Of a DNA stretch of 64,000 nucleotides, positions 41,254 through 50,259 are shown one piece after another. The notes beneath the pieces are model-generated. The model made no database searches. It was not told the DNA's origin and saw only the letters and a program-made list of their open reading frames with translations. Every line of letters starts with the position of its first letter. Positions within the stretch are counted from its first letter, which is position 1. Position numbers and translations under genes: made by a program. The stretch comes from Sedimentitalea sp042687825 (GTDB taxonomy: Bacteria; Pseudomonadota; Alphaproteobacteria; Rhodobacterales; Rhodobacteraceae), in contig NZ_JBHUQE010000002.1 of NCBI RefSeq assembly GCF_042687825.1, positions 62,001 to 126,000 on the forward strand, read 5' to 3'.

Positions 41254-42480
41254 ATGAGCAGACTCCTTGCGGCACTGGCCGCGCTTTGGCTGATCGCCGG
41301 CGCCGGCGCCGCCGCCGCGCAGAATTTCAGCGGACTGGCCCGTATCGATGCCGCCAACAGCCGGATCTCCGAGACCGGACGGGATGGCGTGCAGATCGAT
41401 CTTTTTCTCAGCCAGGGCGTGCCGTACCGGCTGTTCACACTGACAGAGCCGCCGCGGCTGGTCCTCGATTTTCAGGAGGTCGACTGGACCGGTCTGGACC
41501 CCGACTTTCTGCTGGCGACCCAGCGGTTGCAACGTGTGCGGTTCGGCACCTATGTGCCGGGCTGGTCGCGTATGGTGGCGGAACTGGCAGCCCCGATGGG
41601 CGTCCGCGCGGCCGGTGTGCAGCTGGACCCGGTAACCGGGGCGGCGCATCTGACGGTGCAACTGTCGCCGGTCTCGGCCGAGGTCTTTGCGGCGCAGGCC
41701 GGCGCGCCCCACGATCCGCGATGGGATCTGCCGACGCCTGCCGCCTTGCCTGCACCCGCGGTCCGTGACGCCGATGCACCACTGCTGGTGGTTCTGGACC
41801 CGGGCCATGGCGGTATCGATCCGGGGGCCGAAGCCGGGTCGGTCAACGAAAAGTCGCTGATGCTGCAATTTGCGCGGGAATTGCGCGAGCAATTGTTGCG
41901 CAGCGGTGGGTTTCAGGTGGTGCTGACCCGCGACAGCGATCATTTCGTGTCGCTGGAACAGCGGGTTGCGATCGCGCATCGGGCCGGTGCCGACGTGTTT
42001 CTGTCCTTGCACGCGGACTCGCTGGCTGAGGGGCTGGCGCATGGCGCCACCGTGCATGTGCTGTCGCGCGACGCCTCGGATAAGGCCAGCGCCAAGCTGG
42101 CCGAGCGCCATGATCGCGGCCAGCTGCTGTCGGGCGTCGATCTCAGCGATACCGATGACCAGGTGACCGGCATTCTGCTGGATCTGGCCCGCCAGGAAAC
42201 CCAGCCCCGCACCGAGGCGCTGGCCCAGGCGCTGGTCGAGGGCATGGCCCATGCCGGCGGGCCTATGAACCGTCGTCCCCTGCGCCGCGCGGCGTTTTCG
42301 GTGCTCAAGGCGGCGGATATCCCCTCGGTTCTGGTCGAGATCGGCTTTCTCAGCAGTCCCCGCGATCTAAAGAATCTGCGCGATCCGCAATGGCGCGCGG
42401 AAATGGCATTGGGCATCCGCAACGGCCTGTTGGCCTGGCGTCAGGCCGATCTGGCGATGCGCCCCTTGCTGCGGCAATAG
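41254..42480 (+). CDS. amiC: N-acetylmuramoyl-L-alanine amidase (AMIN + Amidase_3)
   Basis: Periplasmic zinc amidase that cuts the septal peptidoglycan cross-bridge from MurNAc during cell separation. The 408-residue product has a signal peptide (ALAALWLIAGAGAAAAQ), an AMIN domain (residues about 30-150: GVPYRLFTLTEPPRLVLDF) and an Amidase_3 domain from about 175. The latter has VVLDPGHGGIDPGAEAG (zinc His), VNEKSL (zinc Glu), VFLSLHADSL (zinc His) and VLVEIGFLSSP (catalytic Glu). The ATG at 41254 is chosen for the signal peptide. PBP1A follows after one intervening gene. Confidence 0.92.
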   Translation: MSRLLAALAALWLIAGAGAAAAQNFSGLARIDAANSRISETGRDGVQIDLFLSQGVPYRLFTLTEPPRLVLDFQEVDWTGLDPDFLLATQRLQRVRFGTYVPGWSRMVAELAAPMGVRAAGVQLDPVTGAAHLTVQLSPVSAEVFAAQAGAPHDPRWDLPTPAALPAPAVRDADAPLLVVLDPGHGGIDPGAEAGSVNEKSLMLQFARELREQLLRSGGFQVVLTRDSDHFVSLEQRVAIAHRAGADVFLSLHADSLAEGLAHGATVHVLSRDASDKASAKLAERHDRGQLLSGVDLSDTDDQVTGILLDLARQETQPRTEALAQALVEGMAHAGGPMNRRPLRRAAFSVLKAADIPSVLVEIGFLSSPRDLKNLRDPQWRAEMALGIRNGLLAWRQADLAMRPLLRQ

Positions 42481-42559
42481 GCGCCACTGTTCACAAAACC
42501 TGAACAGTCCGGTCAATCTTGTACCATTGTTTATGAAAAGCGTACGCCCTGCTTCATTC

Positions 42560-42575
42560 TTTACCCTTGGTTAAC
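42560..42575 (+). promoter_or_regulatory. Possible CtrA-type site upstream of the VPLPA-CTERM gene
   Basis: TTTA-N7-TTAAC at 42560-42575 differs from the CtrA consensus TTAA-N7-TTAAC at one base. It lies in an AT-rich stretch (42500-42620) about 135 bases before the gene. Alone it would be weak; a better copy stands before the RTX gene. Confidence 0.3.
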
Positions 42576-42710
42576 GATGCAATGCTTTGAAAAAGATAAT
42601 AAAAATTTTAGATTCTGGGCGGCAACAAGGTTCGATGACTTGGCGCCGGATCATCTCCGGGCTAACCTAAGAAACCAGTTCAACTAAATATGACCAGATC
42701 AGGACAGTAC

Positions 42711-43382
42711 ATGATGGAATCCGTTCGAACAGCACTCTCCACCGGCGCTTTGTCGCTGGCGGTTCTTTTTTCGGTTCAGGGCGAGGCCCAGGCCGCCACA
42801 ATGTTTTCGTCCTCTGCCACGGTCGGTACGGTCGACCGGGTCGCGACGTTTGACTCGCTGACATCGAATGGCATCGATCTGAGCACCTATACCGAGGCAT
42901 CCCTGTCCGTCACCGTCAGTGACGTCACCTTTCAGGGCTTCTCGGCGTTTTCGCCGAATGACTCCCGGACAACCGGATTTCACTATGGCAGCGGCGGCAA
43001 CGACGACTTTGTGACCATCAAGGGCACGGACGGAGCGGTCTTTACCGCGCTGGATTTCCTGCTGGGCGATGGTCAGAGCGGCACGACGACCAATGTGCGC
43101 TGGCAGGCCTATCGGGGCGGTGTGCTGACCGGTTCCGGCACTGAAAGCAACATGGCGCGGGGCACCGTCATGGGGTGGTCGGACATCGATGGCTTTGACA
43201 CGCTGCTGGTGGCGGCAGCCCGAACAGTGGATCAGCCCGGTTTCGGCAATCACCAGTCGGTGGCCATCGACGATCTGCGCGCCCAGGTGGGGGTGACACC
43301 GGTGCCGCTGCCGGCGGGTCTGCCGCTGATGATCGGCGGTCTGGCGGCATTCGGGCTGTTGCGGCGTCGCCAACAGGCCTGA
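42711..43382 (+). CDS. VPLPA-CTERM sorting domain protein
   Basis: An exported protein of about 223 residues with a signal peptide (STGALSLAVLFSVQGEAQA) and a beta-rich, glycine/serine/threonine-rich body. Its C-terminus is VPLPAGLPLMIGGLAAFGLL followed by RRRQQA: the VPLPA motif, a membrane helix and an arginine cluster. That is the VPLPA-CTERM signal recognised by an XrtD-type exosortase, which cuts the protein and moves it to the surface or the extracellular matrix. AGGA at 42701 supports ATG 42711 or 42714; an ATG at 42690 lacks a ribosome site. No exosortase gene is in the window. Confidence 0.85.
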   Translation: MMESVRTALSTGALSLAVLFSVQGEAQAATMFSSSATVGTVDRVATFDSLTSNGIDLSTYTEASLSVTVSDVTFQGFSAFSPNDSRTTGFHYGSGGNDDFVTIKGTDGAVFTALDFLLGDGQSGTTTNVRWQAYRGGVLTGSGTESNMARGTVMGWSDIDGFDTLLVAAARTVDQPGFGNHQSVAIDDLRAQVGVTPVPLPAGLPLMIGGLAAFGLLRRRQQA

Positions 43383-43415
43383 CGCGAACATATCTGACAG
43401 AGGAAGGCGGGGTGG

Positions 43416-43443
43416 TGCGGGGGCGCCGCCCCGCATGTTTTTT
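43416..43443 (+). terminator. Rho-independent terminator after the VPLPA-CTERM gene
   Basis: TGCGGGG at 43416-43422 pairs with CCCCGCA at 43429-43435 around a 6-base loop, followed by TGTTTTTT. It separates this gene from mrcA, which therefore needs its own promoter. Confidence 0.85.
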
Positions 43444-43549
43444 GTCCTTGCCCCTGCGACAGATGGCGCGAAACCGCCGTCTTGTGTTTTGACCCTCGGG
43501 GCCGGCACCCCTATATAGAGGACAGCGCGCCAGCAGAGGCCATCATTAC

Positions 43550-46102
43550 GTGACCCGGTTCATCTTGTCATTCTTCGGAGCGATCTTCACGCTTCTGACC
43601 TTGGGTATTGCCCTGATTGCGCTCACCATCGGCGCAGTATTCTGGATCTATGGCCGGGACCTGCCCAGCCATGAATCGCTGGCGCAATACAAGCCGCCGA
43701 CGATCAGCCGCATCTATTCCGGCGAAGGCCACATGATCGACGAGTTCGCCCAGGAGCGGCGTCTGTTCATGCCCGCCGACGAGATCCCCGATCTGGTGAA
43801 ACAGGCGTTCATCTCGGCCGAGGACAAGAATTTCTACAGCCACAAGGGCTATGACACCCGAGGTATCGCCGCCGCCGCCATCGAGGCGGTGCGTTCGCGC
43901 GGGCAGAACGTGCGCGGCGCCTCGACCATTACCCAGCAGGTGATGAAGAATTTCCTGCTGTCCGGTGACCGCCGTATCGAGCGCAAGATCAAGGAAATCA
44001 TCCTGGCCGCGCGGCTCGAGGAAACGCTGGACAAGGAACAGATTCTCGAACTGTACATGAACGAGATCTTTCTCGGGCAGAACTCCTATGGCGTGGCGGC
44101 GGCCAGCCAGACCTATTTCAACAAGACCCTGGCCGAACTGGCCCCGCACGAGGCGGCGTTTCTGGCGTCGCTGCCCAAAGCCCCCAGCGACTATCACCCG
44201 GTGCGCAAGAAAGACCGGCTGATGGCGCGGCGCAATTTCGTGCTGAAAGAGATGTACGAGAACGGGTATATCGACGCCGCAACCTATGAGACCGAGGTCG
44301 CAATGCCGTTGCGGTCGGTGCAGAACGGCGATTTCGAGAGCTTTCGTACCGCGCTGCCGCCGCGCGACTATTTCACCGACGAGGTGCGCCGTCAGCTGAG
44401 CGAGGATTTCGGCGAGGGCGAGTTCTTTACCGGCGGCTTCACGGTGCGCGCCACCATAGACGAAGAGATGCAGAAGGTCGCCGCGCAGGCGCTGCAGGCG
44501 CAGCTGGAGACCTATGACCGCGGGCTTGGCATCTGGCGCGGCGCCGAAGACACGATCGATGCCGATCAACTGGGCGACGAGGCCAGTTGGCGCGCGGCGC
44601 TGGCGAGCGCCGATGTGCCCCGCGATGTGCATCTGCACGGGCGCTGGTATCCGGCGGTGGTACTGGAACTGCGCGGATCGGATGCGCGCATCGGTATCGA
44701 GGACGTGGCCGAGGATGAAGACGGTCACTGGATCGTCGCCAAGGACGTGCAATGGGCGCGCAAGCGGCACAGCGACGGCACGCTGTCGCGCAAGGCCAAG
44801 GTGGCGGGCGACCTGTTGTCGGTCGGCGATGTGGTTCTGGTGCGCAAGATGACCAATGACGCGGATGGCGCGTTCATCCGCTGGACCCTGCGCCAGGTCA
44901 GCGAAGTGCAGGGCGGGTTCATGGCGATGGACGTGAACACCGGGCGCGTGCTGGCGATGCAGGGCGGGTTCAGCTATCAGGATTCGGTGTTCAACCGCGC
45001 CACCCAGGCGCAGCGCCAGCCGGGGTCCAGTTTCAAGCCCTTTGTCTACGCCGCGGCACTGGACAGCGGTTACAGCCCGGCCACGATCGTCGTGGATGCG
45101 CCGATCGAGATCAACACGCCGCAGGGCCTGTGGCGGCCGCGCAATTCCACGAACAAGTTTTATGGTCCGACGCCGCTGCGCACCGGTATCGAACAGTCGC
45201 GCAACCTGATGACCATCCGTCTGGCGCAAGAGGTCAGCATGCCCGTCGTGGCGCGCTATGCTGAAAAGTTCGGCGTCTATGACGAGATGGGGCCGTACCT
45301 GGCCAACGCGCTGGGGTCCGAGGAAACCACGCTGTACAAGATGGTCGCCGCCTATGCGATGTTTGCCAATGGCGGCGAGCGTGTCGAACCGACTCTGGTC
45401 GACCGTATCCAGGACCGTTACGGCAAGACCATCTACCGCCATGACAAGCGCGATTGCGTAGATTGCGCTTCCGCCAGCATTGCGCCGAACCAGATCCCGC
45501 GCATCGTGTCCAACCGCGAACGTGTGATGGATGCGATCACCGCTTATCAGCTGACGTCGATGATGAAGGGGGTGGTCGAGCGCGGCACCGCCAGCGGCGC
45601 CGTCAAGCTGCCGGTGCCGACCGCCGGCAAGACCGGCACCACCAACGAAGCGCGCGACGTTTGGTTCATCGGCTTTACCAGCAACATCGTTGCCGGCTGC
45701 TATATCGGTTACGACCGGCCGCGCCCGCTGGGGCGGCGCGCCTATGGGTCGTCCCTGTGCGGCCCTGTGTTCCAATCCTTTATGACCAAGGCCACCGAGA
45801 AGTACGGCGGCGGTCCGTTCGCGGTGCCGCCGGGCGGGCATTTCATCAAGATCGACCGTTTCACCGGCGGGCGCCTGCCGGATGACGCCAGTGGCCCCTA
45901 CGTGGTGGCCGAATATTTCCGCGATGGCATCGACCCGATCTTTGGCCTGACCTACGATGGCGGCTTTGCCATGGGATCGAACCTGCCGCTGTTCGAAGAG
46001 GTGCAAAGCGGCGGTCGCCAGGTCAAGACGTCGACCGGTGGCACGGCCGTTGTTGGGCCCAAAGCCACTTTTGGCACGATCAGCTCGGGCGGCCTGTACT
46101 AG
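43550..46102 (+). CDS. mrcA: Penicillin-binding protein 1A (bifunctional transglycosylase/transpeptidase)
   Basis: Inner-membrane class A PBP, 850 residues, GTG start. A single membrane anchor (TLGIALIALTIGAVFWIYG) lies near residues 15-35. The GT51 domain carries KQAFISAEDKNFYSHKGYD with catalytic Glu, RGASTITQQVMKNF and RKIKEIILAARLE. An OB-like insert with an acidic stretch follows. The transpeptidase domain has S493-S-F-K496 in QRQPGSSFKPFVY (acyl-serine SxxK), a SxN-type EQSRNLMT and AGKTGTTNEARDVWFIG (KTG). It polymerises and cross-links peptidoglycan; amiC is close upstream, so this is a cell-wall neighbourhood. Confidence 0.95.
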   Translation: MTRFILSFFGAIFTLLTLGIALIALTIGAVFWIYGRDLPSHESLAQYKPPTISRIYSGEGHMIDEFAQERRLFMPADEIPDLVKQAFISAEDKNFYSHKGYDTRGIAAAAIEAVRSRGQNVRGASTITQQVMKNFLLSGDRRIERKIKEIILAARLEETLDKEQILELYMNEIFLGQNSYGVAAASQTYFNKTLAELAPHEAAFLASLPKAPSDYHPVRKKDRLMARRNFVLKEMYENGYIDAATYETEVAMPLRSVQNGDFESFRTALPPRDYFTDEVRRQLSEDFGEGEFFTGGFTVRATIDEEMQKVAAQALQAQLETYDRGLGIWRGAEDTIDADQLGDEASWRAALASADVPRDVHLHGRWYPAVVLELRGSDARIGIEDVAEDEDGHWIVAKDVQWARKRHSDGTLSRKAKVAGDLLSVGDVVLVRKMTNDADGAFIRWTLRQVSEVQGGFMAMDVNTGRVLAMQGGFSYQDSVFNRATQAQRQPGSSFKPFVYAAALDSGYSPATIVVDAPIEINTPQGLWRPRNSTNKFYGPTPLRTGIEQSRNLMTIRLAQEVSMPVVARYAEKFGVYDEMGPYLANALGSEETTLYKMVAAYAMFANGGERVEPTLVDRIQDRYGKTIYRHDKRDCVDCASASIAPNQIPRIVSNRERVMDAITAYQLTSMMKGVVERGTASGAVKLPVPTAGKTGTTNEARDVWFIGFTSNIVAGCYIGYDRPRPLGRRAYGSSLCGPVFQSFMTKATEKYGGGPFAVPPGGHFIKIDRFTGGRLPDDASGPYVVAEYFRDGIDPIFGLTYDGGFAMGSNLPLFEEVQSGGRQVKTSTGGTAVVGPKATFGTISSGGLY

Positions 46103-46332
46103 CAGATAAAGGTGGCCGCGCCTGCGGCTCTGTATTCGGACGGGGGCGCTGGTTTCGCCGTCAGGTCCGCCCGGCGATCCGGCGGTGGAAACCGCTGCCT
46201 TCACCCGTTCCGGTCATCCGCCATCGGTCGCCCGTGATCCATGACCGACACATGGCGCCATGCGCCGGGTCGCTGGGTTCGGCAGGGTCAAGAAAACGTC
46301 GATTGTGTTATCTTTGCCGGTTCCATTTTTTA

Positions 46333-46347
46333 TTAACTTGCGATTAA
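46333..46347 (+). promoter_or_regulatory. CtrA-type binding site upstream of the RTX gene
   Basis: TTAACTTGCGATTAA matches TTAA-N7-TTAA exactly and ends 43 bases before the RTX start codon. That is the consensus of the alphaproteobacterial master regulator CtrA, which in roseobacters controls motility and several exported proteins. Confidence 0.55.
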
Positions 46348-46390
46348 TCTCTGATCCATTGACGTGTGTTTTATTGATGGAGAGATTTCG

Positions 46391-48457
46391 ATGGATGTCA
46401 TTGGTACGTTTCAATTCGTGGATTCGGTTGCCCAGCATGCCACAGCCCCCGAGCTGTCCGGCGCCACCTATGTGAAAACCATTCAGGTCAACGGTGTGAC
46501 CTATGTGTATGTCGCAGGCGAAAGTGCGCACGGAATCCAGGTGCTGAAAATCGCCGCTAACGGCACACTGACGCCGGTGATGTCGATTGCCAACAGCACT
46601 GCCGTCGAACTGCACAGCGTTGTCGGGCTGGATGTGGTCAAGGTGGGCAACGAGTATTTCCTGGCCGCTCTGGCCTATGGCGGCAGCGCCATTTCGATGT
46701 TCCGTATTGACGATGACGGGGTCGGCACCGATGGTCATCTGATCCACCTGGACAGCTACCGGAACTTTCCCGGCACCGGCGAGCCGACAGCCGCGCAGGG
46801 GCTGGTCAGCAATCCGACCTCGATCGACAGCGTCAAGGTGGGCGGCAACACGTTCTTTGTAACTTCAAGTTACAGCAGCGATGCCTTGTCGGTCTACAAG
46901 GTGGGGCCGACCGGGGTGCTGACCCTGACGGACTCGCTGAAAGATGTCGAAAAACCCGGCTATCAGCTGGATCAGCTCTGGGCGATGGACACGCATGTGA
47001 TCGGCGACAAGACCTTTGTGATCACCGGATCCTACGGCGGCGATGACGGGTTCAGCGTGTTCCGTCTGACCAATGCCGGCAATCTGGTCGATGTGCAGAA
47101 CGTCACCTTTGCCGAACAGCGCTCGGTCCGCGACGTCACCGCGCTGGAAATCGACGGCAAGCATTACGTGGTTCTGGCCAACAGCAACGGCTATGACATG
47201 CTGATCTATCGCATGGCGCCCAACGGCACGATGACCCATCTCAGCACCACGGACATGAACGCTAAGTACAAGCTGTGGGGCTTTCAGAATGTCGAACCCC
47301 TGACCGTGGACGGGGTGCAGTATCTGCTGGCCACGTCGGGCGCCAACGACACGCTGGCGGTGTTCTCAATCGACGCGGCCGGCGTGCCGACCCTGGTGCA
47401 GTCGATCACGTCTTCGGTCGAACTGGACAATGCCGATGACATTCATGTCCAGCAGATGGGGTCGCGCACATTCGTGTTGGTCACGGCCAAGAGCGGCAAC
47501 CGTGTGGCGGTCTATGAGATCGGCGCCAATGACGATCCGCTGGTCGGGACCAACGGGGCCGATCGCATCGTCGGGCAGAACGGCGATGACGATCTGGTGG
47601 GCCGGGCCGGCAAGGACCTGCTGTTGGGGGGCAATGGCGATGACGTGCTGTCGGGCCACCGGGGCAACGATATCCTGCAGGGCGGCAACGGCTTTGACGT
47701 GCTCAGCGGCGGTCGCGACAATGACATCCTGGAAGGCGGAGCCGGCCCGGATGTGCTGATCGGCGGCGGCGGTGTCGACCAGATCAGCTATGCCGGTTCG
47801 GCGCAGGCGGTTACCGTCAACCTGGCCACCGGTCAGGCCTCGGGCGGTGATGCCGCCGGCGACATCTTTTCGCAGATCGAAGGTATCATCGGCTCGGCCC
47901 ATGCCGACACGCTGATCGGAGACGCCGGGCGCAACAACATTCGCGGCGGCAATGGCAATGACAGCGTGACCGGCGCCGGCGGCAACGACATCCTGAACGG
48001 GCAGGGCGGTCACGACACGGTTATGGGCGGGGCCGGCAATGACCGGCTGATCCTGGGCGGCGGCAATGACACCGGCAATGGCGGTGACGGCAATGACCGC
48101 ATCGACGGCGGCTCCAAGAACGACATCCTGATCGGTGGCGCCGGCAATGACGATCTGAACGGGGGCGGCGGCCGCGACCGGCTGGTCGGCGGTTCGGGCG
48201 ATGACAGCCTGAATGGCGGCGGCGCCAATGACGTCTTTGTCTTTGAAACCCTCCATGGCGGCGACACAATCGAGGATTTCAACGTCAACGGCGATCGCAT
48301 CGATCTGTCCGGGCATAGCGGGTTCAACAATTTCTCGCAGGTGCTGGCGGGATCGTTCGAATTCATGGGCAACACGGTGATCGGCGGCGGTGCCAATTCG
48401 ATCCAGTTGATCGGCGTGGCCAAGGCCGATCTTGGCGCCGACGACTTTATCTTCTGA
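46391..48457 (+). CDS. RTX calcium-binding exoprotein with N-terminal beta-propeller
   Basis: A 688-residue protein with no classical signal peptide, probably secreted by a type I system. Residues 1-380 form repeated blades of about 50 residues (VKTIQVNGVTYVYVAGES, VKVGNEYFLAALAYGG, VKVGGNTFFVTSSYSS, VIGDKTFVITGSYGG, LEIDGKHYVVLANSNG, TVDGVQYLLATSGAND), a seven-bladed propeller-like layout with some resemblance to lactonase or esterase propellers. From about residue 384 there are many nonapeptide RTX repeats (GGxGxDxLx), interrupted by a spacer (QISYAGSAQAVTVNL). The C-terminus (GVAKADLGADDFIF) is of the type I secretion kind. GGAGAG supports ATG 46391. A CtrA-type site lies upstream and a terminator follows. 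Confidence 0.85.
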   Translation: MDVIGTFQFVDSVAQHATAPELSGATYVKTIQVNGVTYVYVAGESAHGIQVLKIAANGTLTPVMSIANSTAVELHSVVGLDVVKVGNEYFLAALAYGGSAISMFRIDDDGVGTDGHLIHLDSYRNFPGTGEPTAAQGLVSNPTSIDSVKVGGNTFFVTSSYSSDALSVYKVGPTGVLTLTDSLKDVEKPGYQLDQLWAMDTHVIGDKTFVITGSYGGDDGFSVFRLTNAGNLVDVQNVTFAEQRSVRDVTALEIDGKHYVVLANSNGYDMLIYRMAPNGTMTHLSTTDMNAKYKLWGFQNVEPLTVDGVQYLLATSGANDTLAVFSIDAAGVPTLVQSITSSVELDNADDIHVQQMGSRTFVLVTAKSGNRVAVYEIGANDDPLVGTNGADRIVGQNGDDDLVGRAGKDLLLGGNGDDVLSGHRGNDILQGGNGFDVLSGGRDNDILEGGAGPDVLIGGGGVDQISYAGSAQAVTVNLATGQASGGDAAGDIFSQIEGIIGSAHADTLIGDAGRNNIRGGNGNDSVTGAGGNDILNGQGGHDTVMGGAGNDRLILGGGNDTGNGGDGNDRIDGGSKNDILIGGAGNDDLNGGGGRDRLVGGSGDDSLNGGGANDVFVFETLHGGDTIEDFNVNGDRIDLSGHSGFNNFSQVLAGSFEFMGNTVIGGGANSIQLIGVAKADLGADDFIF
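47540..48243 (+). repeat. RTX nonapeptide repeat arrays
   Basis: In-frame repeats of about 27 bases that encode G-G-x-G-x-D-x-L-x units, in two blocks (about 47540-47790 and 47890-48243) separated by a non-repeat spacer. They bind calcium and fold outside the cell. The DNA repeats are diverged, so slippage between units is limited. Confidence 0.85.
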
Positions 48458-48493
48458 CCCGGATCCCGGGCCCTTTCCTGGCACCAAATTTCG

Positions 48494-48525
48494 GACCCGT
48501 CCCTTTCTTGGGGCGGGTCTTTTTC
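48494..48525 (+). terminator. Rho-independent terminator after the RTX gene
   Basis: GACCCGTCCC at 48494-48503 pairs with GGGGCGGGTC at 48510-48519 (one G-T pair), followed by a TTTTTT run from 48520. It ends the RTX transcript before prfB. Confidence 0.85.
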
Positions 48526-48594
48526 CGGCGTCGCTTGCCCGCCTGCCGGTGCTGGTCTATCACCGGCACTTACAGATCACATGGCAGGACTATC

Positions 48595-50063
48595 ATGCGC
48601 GCCGAAACCCAGAATACCGTCGCTGAAATCGAGAAATCGCTGAACCTGCTGGCGCAGCGGATGGATTGGGACACCGCGGCCCACCGGCTGGAGGAGTTCA
48701 ATGCCCGTGTCGAGGATCCGAACCTGTGGGACGACCCGACAGCGGCGCAGAAACTGATGCGTGATCGGCAGATGCTGGTCGATGCGATGGAAACCTATGA
48801 GACCATCCGACGCGATCTGAACGACAATGTCGAGATGATCGAGCTGGCCGAGATGGAAGAGGACGAAGAGGTCGCTCGCGAGGCCGAGGCGGCGCTGAAA
48901 TCGCTGGCCGTGAAGGCCGCGCAGAAAGAGCTGGAGGCGCTGCTGGACGGCGAGGCGGACGGCAACGACACGTTTCTGGAGATCAATGCCGGGGCCGGTG
49001 GCACCGAAAGCTGCGACTGGGCCAGCATGCTGGCGCGCATGTATGTCCGCTGGGCGGAAAAACAGGGCTACAAGGTCGAACTGCAATCGGAAAGCGCCGG
49101 CGACGAGGCCGGGATCAAGTCGGCAACCTACAAGATCAGCGGCCAGAATGCCTATGGCTGGCTGAAATCGGAAAGCGGCGTGCACCGGCTGGTGCGTATC
49201 AGCCCGTTTGACAGCGCTGCCAAACGGCACACCTCGTTCTGTTCGGTCTGGGTCTATCCGGTGGTCGACGACAATATCGAGATCGAGGTGAACCCCGCCG
49301 ATATCCGCATCGACACCTATCGCAGTTCGGGCGCCGGCGGGCAGCACGTCAACACCACCGATTCCGCGGTGCGGATCACCCACCATCCCACAGGGATCGT
49401 GGTGACCAGTTCCGAGAAATCCCAGCACCAGAACCGCGACATCGCCATGAAGGCGCTGAAATCGCGCCTGTATCAACTGGAGCTGGACCGGCGCAACGCG
49501 GCGATCAACGAGGCGCACGAAAGCAAGGGCGATGCCGGCTGGGGCAACCAGATCCGATCCTATGTCCTGCAGCCCTATCAGATGGTCAAGGATCTGCGGA
49601 CCAATTTCGAGACCAGCGACACCAAGGGCGTCCTGGATGGCGATCTGGACGGGTTCATGGCTGCCACACTGGCGCTGGACGTTNGCACGTCAACACCACC
49701 GATTCCGCGGTGCGGATCACCCACCATCCCACAGGGATCGTGGTGACCAGTTCCGAGAAATCCCAGCACCAGAACCGCGACATCGCCATGAAGGCGCTGA
49801 AATCGCGCCTGTATCAACTGGAGCTGGACCGGCGCAACGCGGCGATCAACGAGGCGCACGAAAGCAAGGGCGATGCCGGCTGGGGCAACCAGATCCGATC
49901 CTATGTCCTGCAGCCCTATCAGATGGTCAAGGATCTGCGGACCAATTTCGAGACCAGCGACACCAAGGGCGTCCTGGATGGCGATCTGGACGGGTTCATG
50001 GCTGCCACACTGGCGCTGGACGTTTCCGGCAAATCGCGCGCCGAGGCGCAGAACGAGGGATAG
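48595..50063 (+). CDS. prfB: Peptide chain release factor 2, broken by an assembly gap
   Basis: RF2 ends translation at UGA and UAA. It shows ISPFDSAAKRHTSF (SPF region, stop-codon reading), and SSGAGGQHVNTTDSAVR with the GGQ that triggers peptidyl-tRNA hydrolysis. As printed, the frame is destroyed at a single N (49684): the 340 bases before it (49344-49683) occur again exactly at 49685-50024, and the frame then continues with SGKSRAEAQNEG to a stop at 50063. Removing 341 bases restores a 375-residue RF2, the expected length. I take this as an unmerged contig overlap, not a real mutation. No programmed frameshift is needed: the first 80 codons are open. AGGA precedes the ATG. Confidence 0.93.
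49344..49683 (+). repeat. Exact 340-bp duplication, left copy (in prfB)
   Basis: Identical to 49685-50024, offset by 341 bases, and separated from it only by the N at 49684. It begins inside the GGQ motif coding region. A real tandem duplication would not be expected to meet at an ambiguous base. Confidence 0.95.
49685..50024 (+). repeat. Exact 340-bp duplication, right copy (in prfB)
   Basis: Second copy of the prfB segment, directly after the single N. It is followed by the genuine 3' end of the gene, so the left copy joined to base 50025 gives the intact reading frame. Confidence 0.95.
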
Positions 50064-50259
50064 GTGCGCGCGCGTGCGTTCAACGTGCAAACCACAGTTG
50101 CGCGGGATCAGGTGGCCCGGACAATCCAAGGCAACTATGATATGACATTTCGGCGGGATGGCGGGCGATGAAGAGAACCGCGCCTGCCCTGTTACCGGCG
50201 CGCCGAACCGCGCATCGGGCTAGGATGGAGGAGAGGCACATGCAGAGGAGAGGTGCAGA

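Noticed and set aside
43568..46204. Open frame of 878 codons antisense to mrcA
   Set aside because: Shadow of a high-GC gene; its residues (His/Arg/Gln/Asp-rich) are typical of antisense frames, and mrcA on the other strand has all motifs.
47366..48487. Minus-strand open frame opposite the RTX repeats
   Set aside because: It is the complement of regular GGxGxD repeats and has only repeated Ala/Val/Ile composition.
48595..49746. prfB as a truncated pseudogene or with a programmed +1 frameshift
   Set aside because: The break coincides with an N and an exact duplication, and no in-frame TGA exists near codon 25 where the RF2 frameshift site would be.
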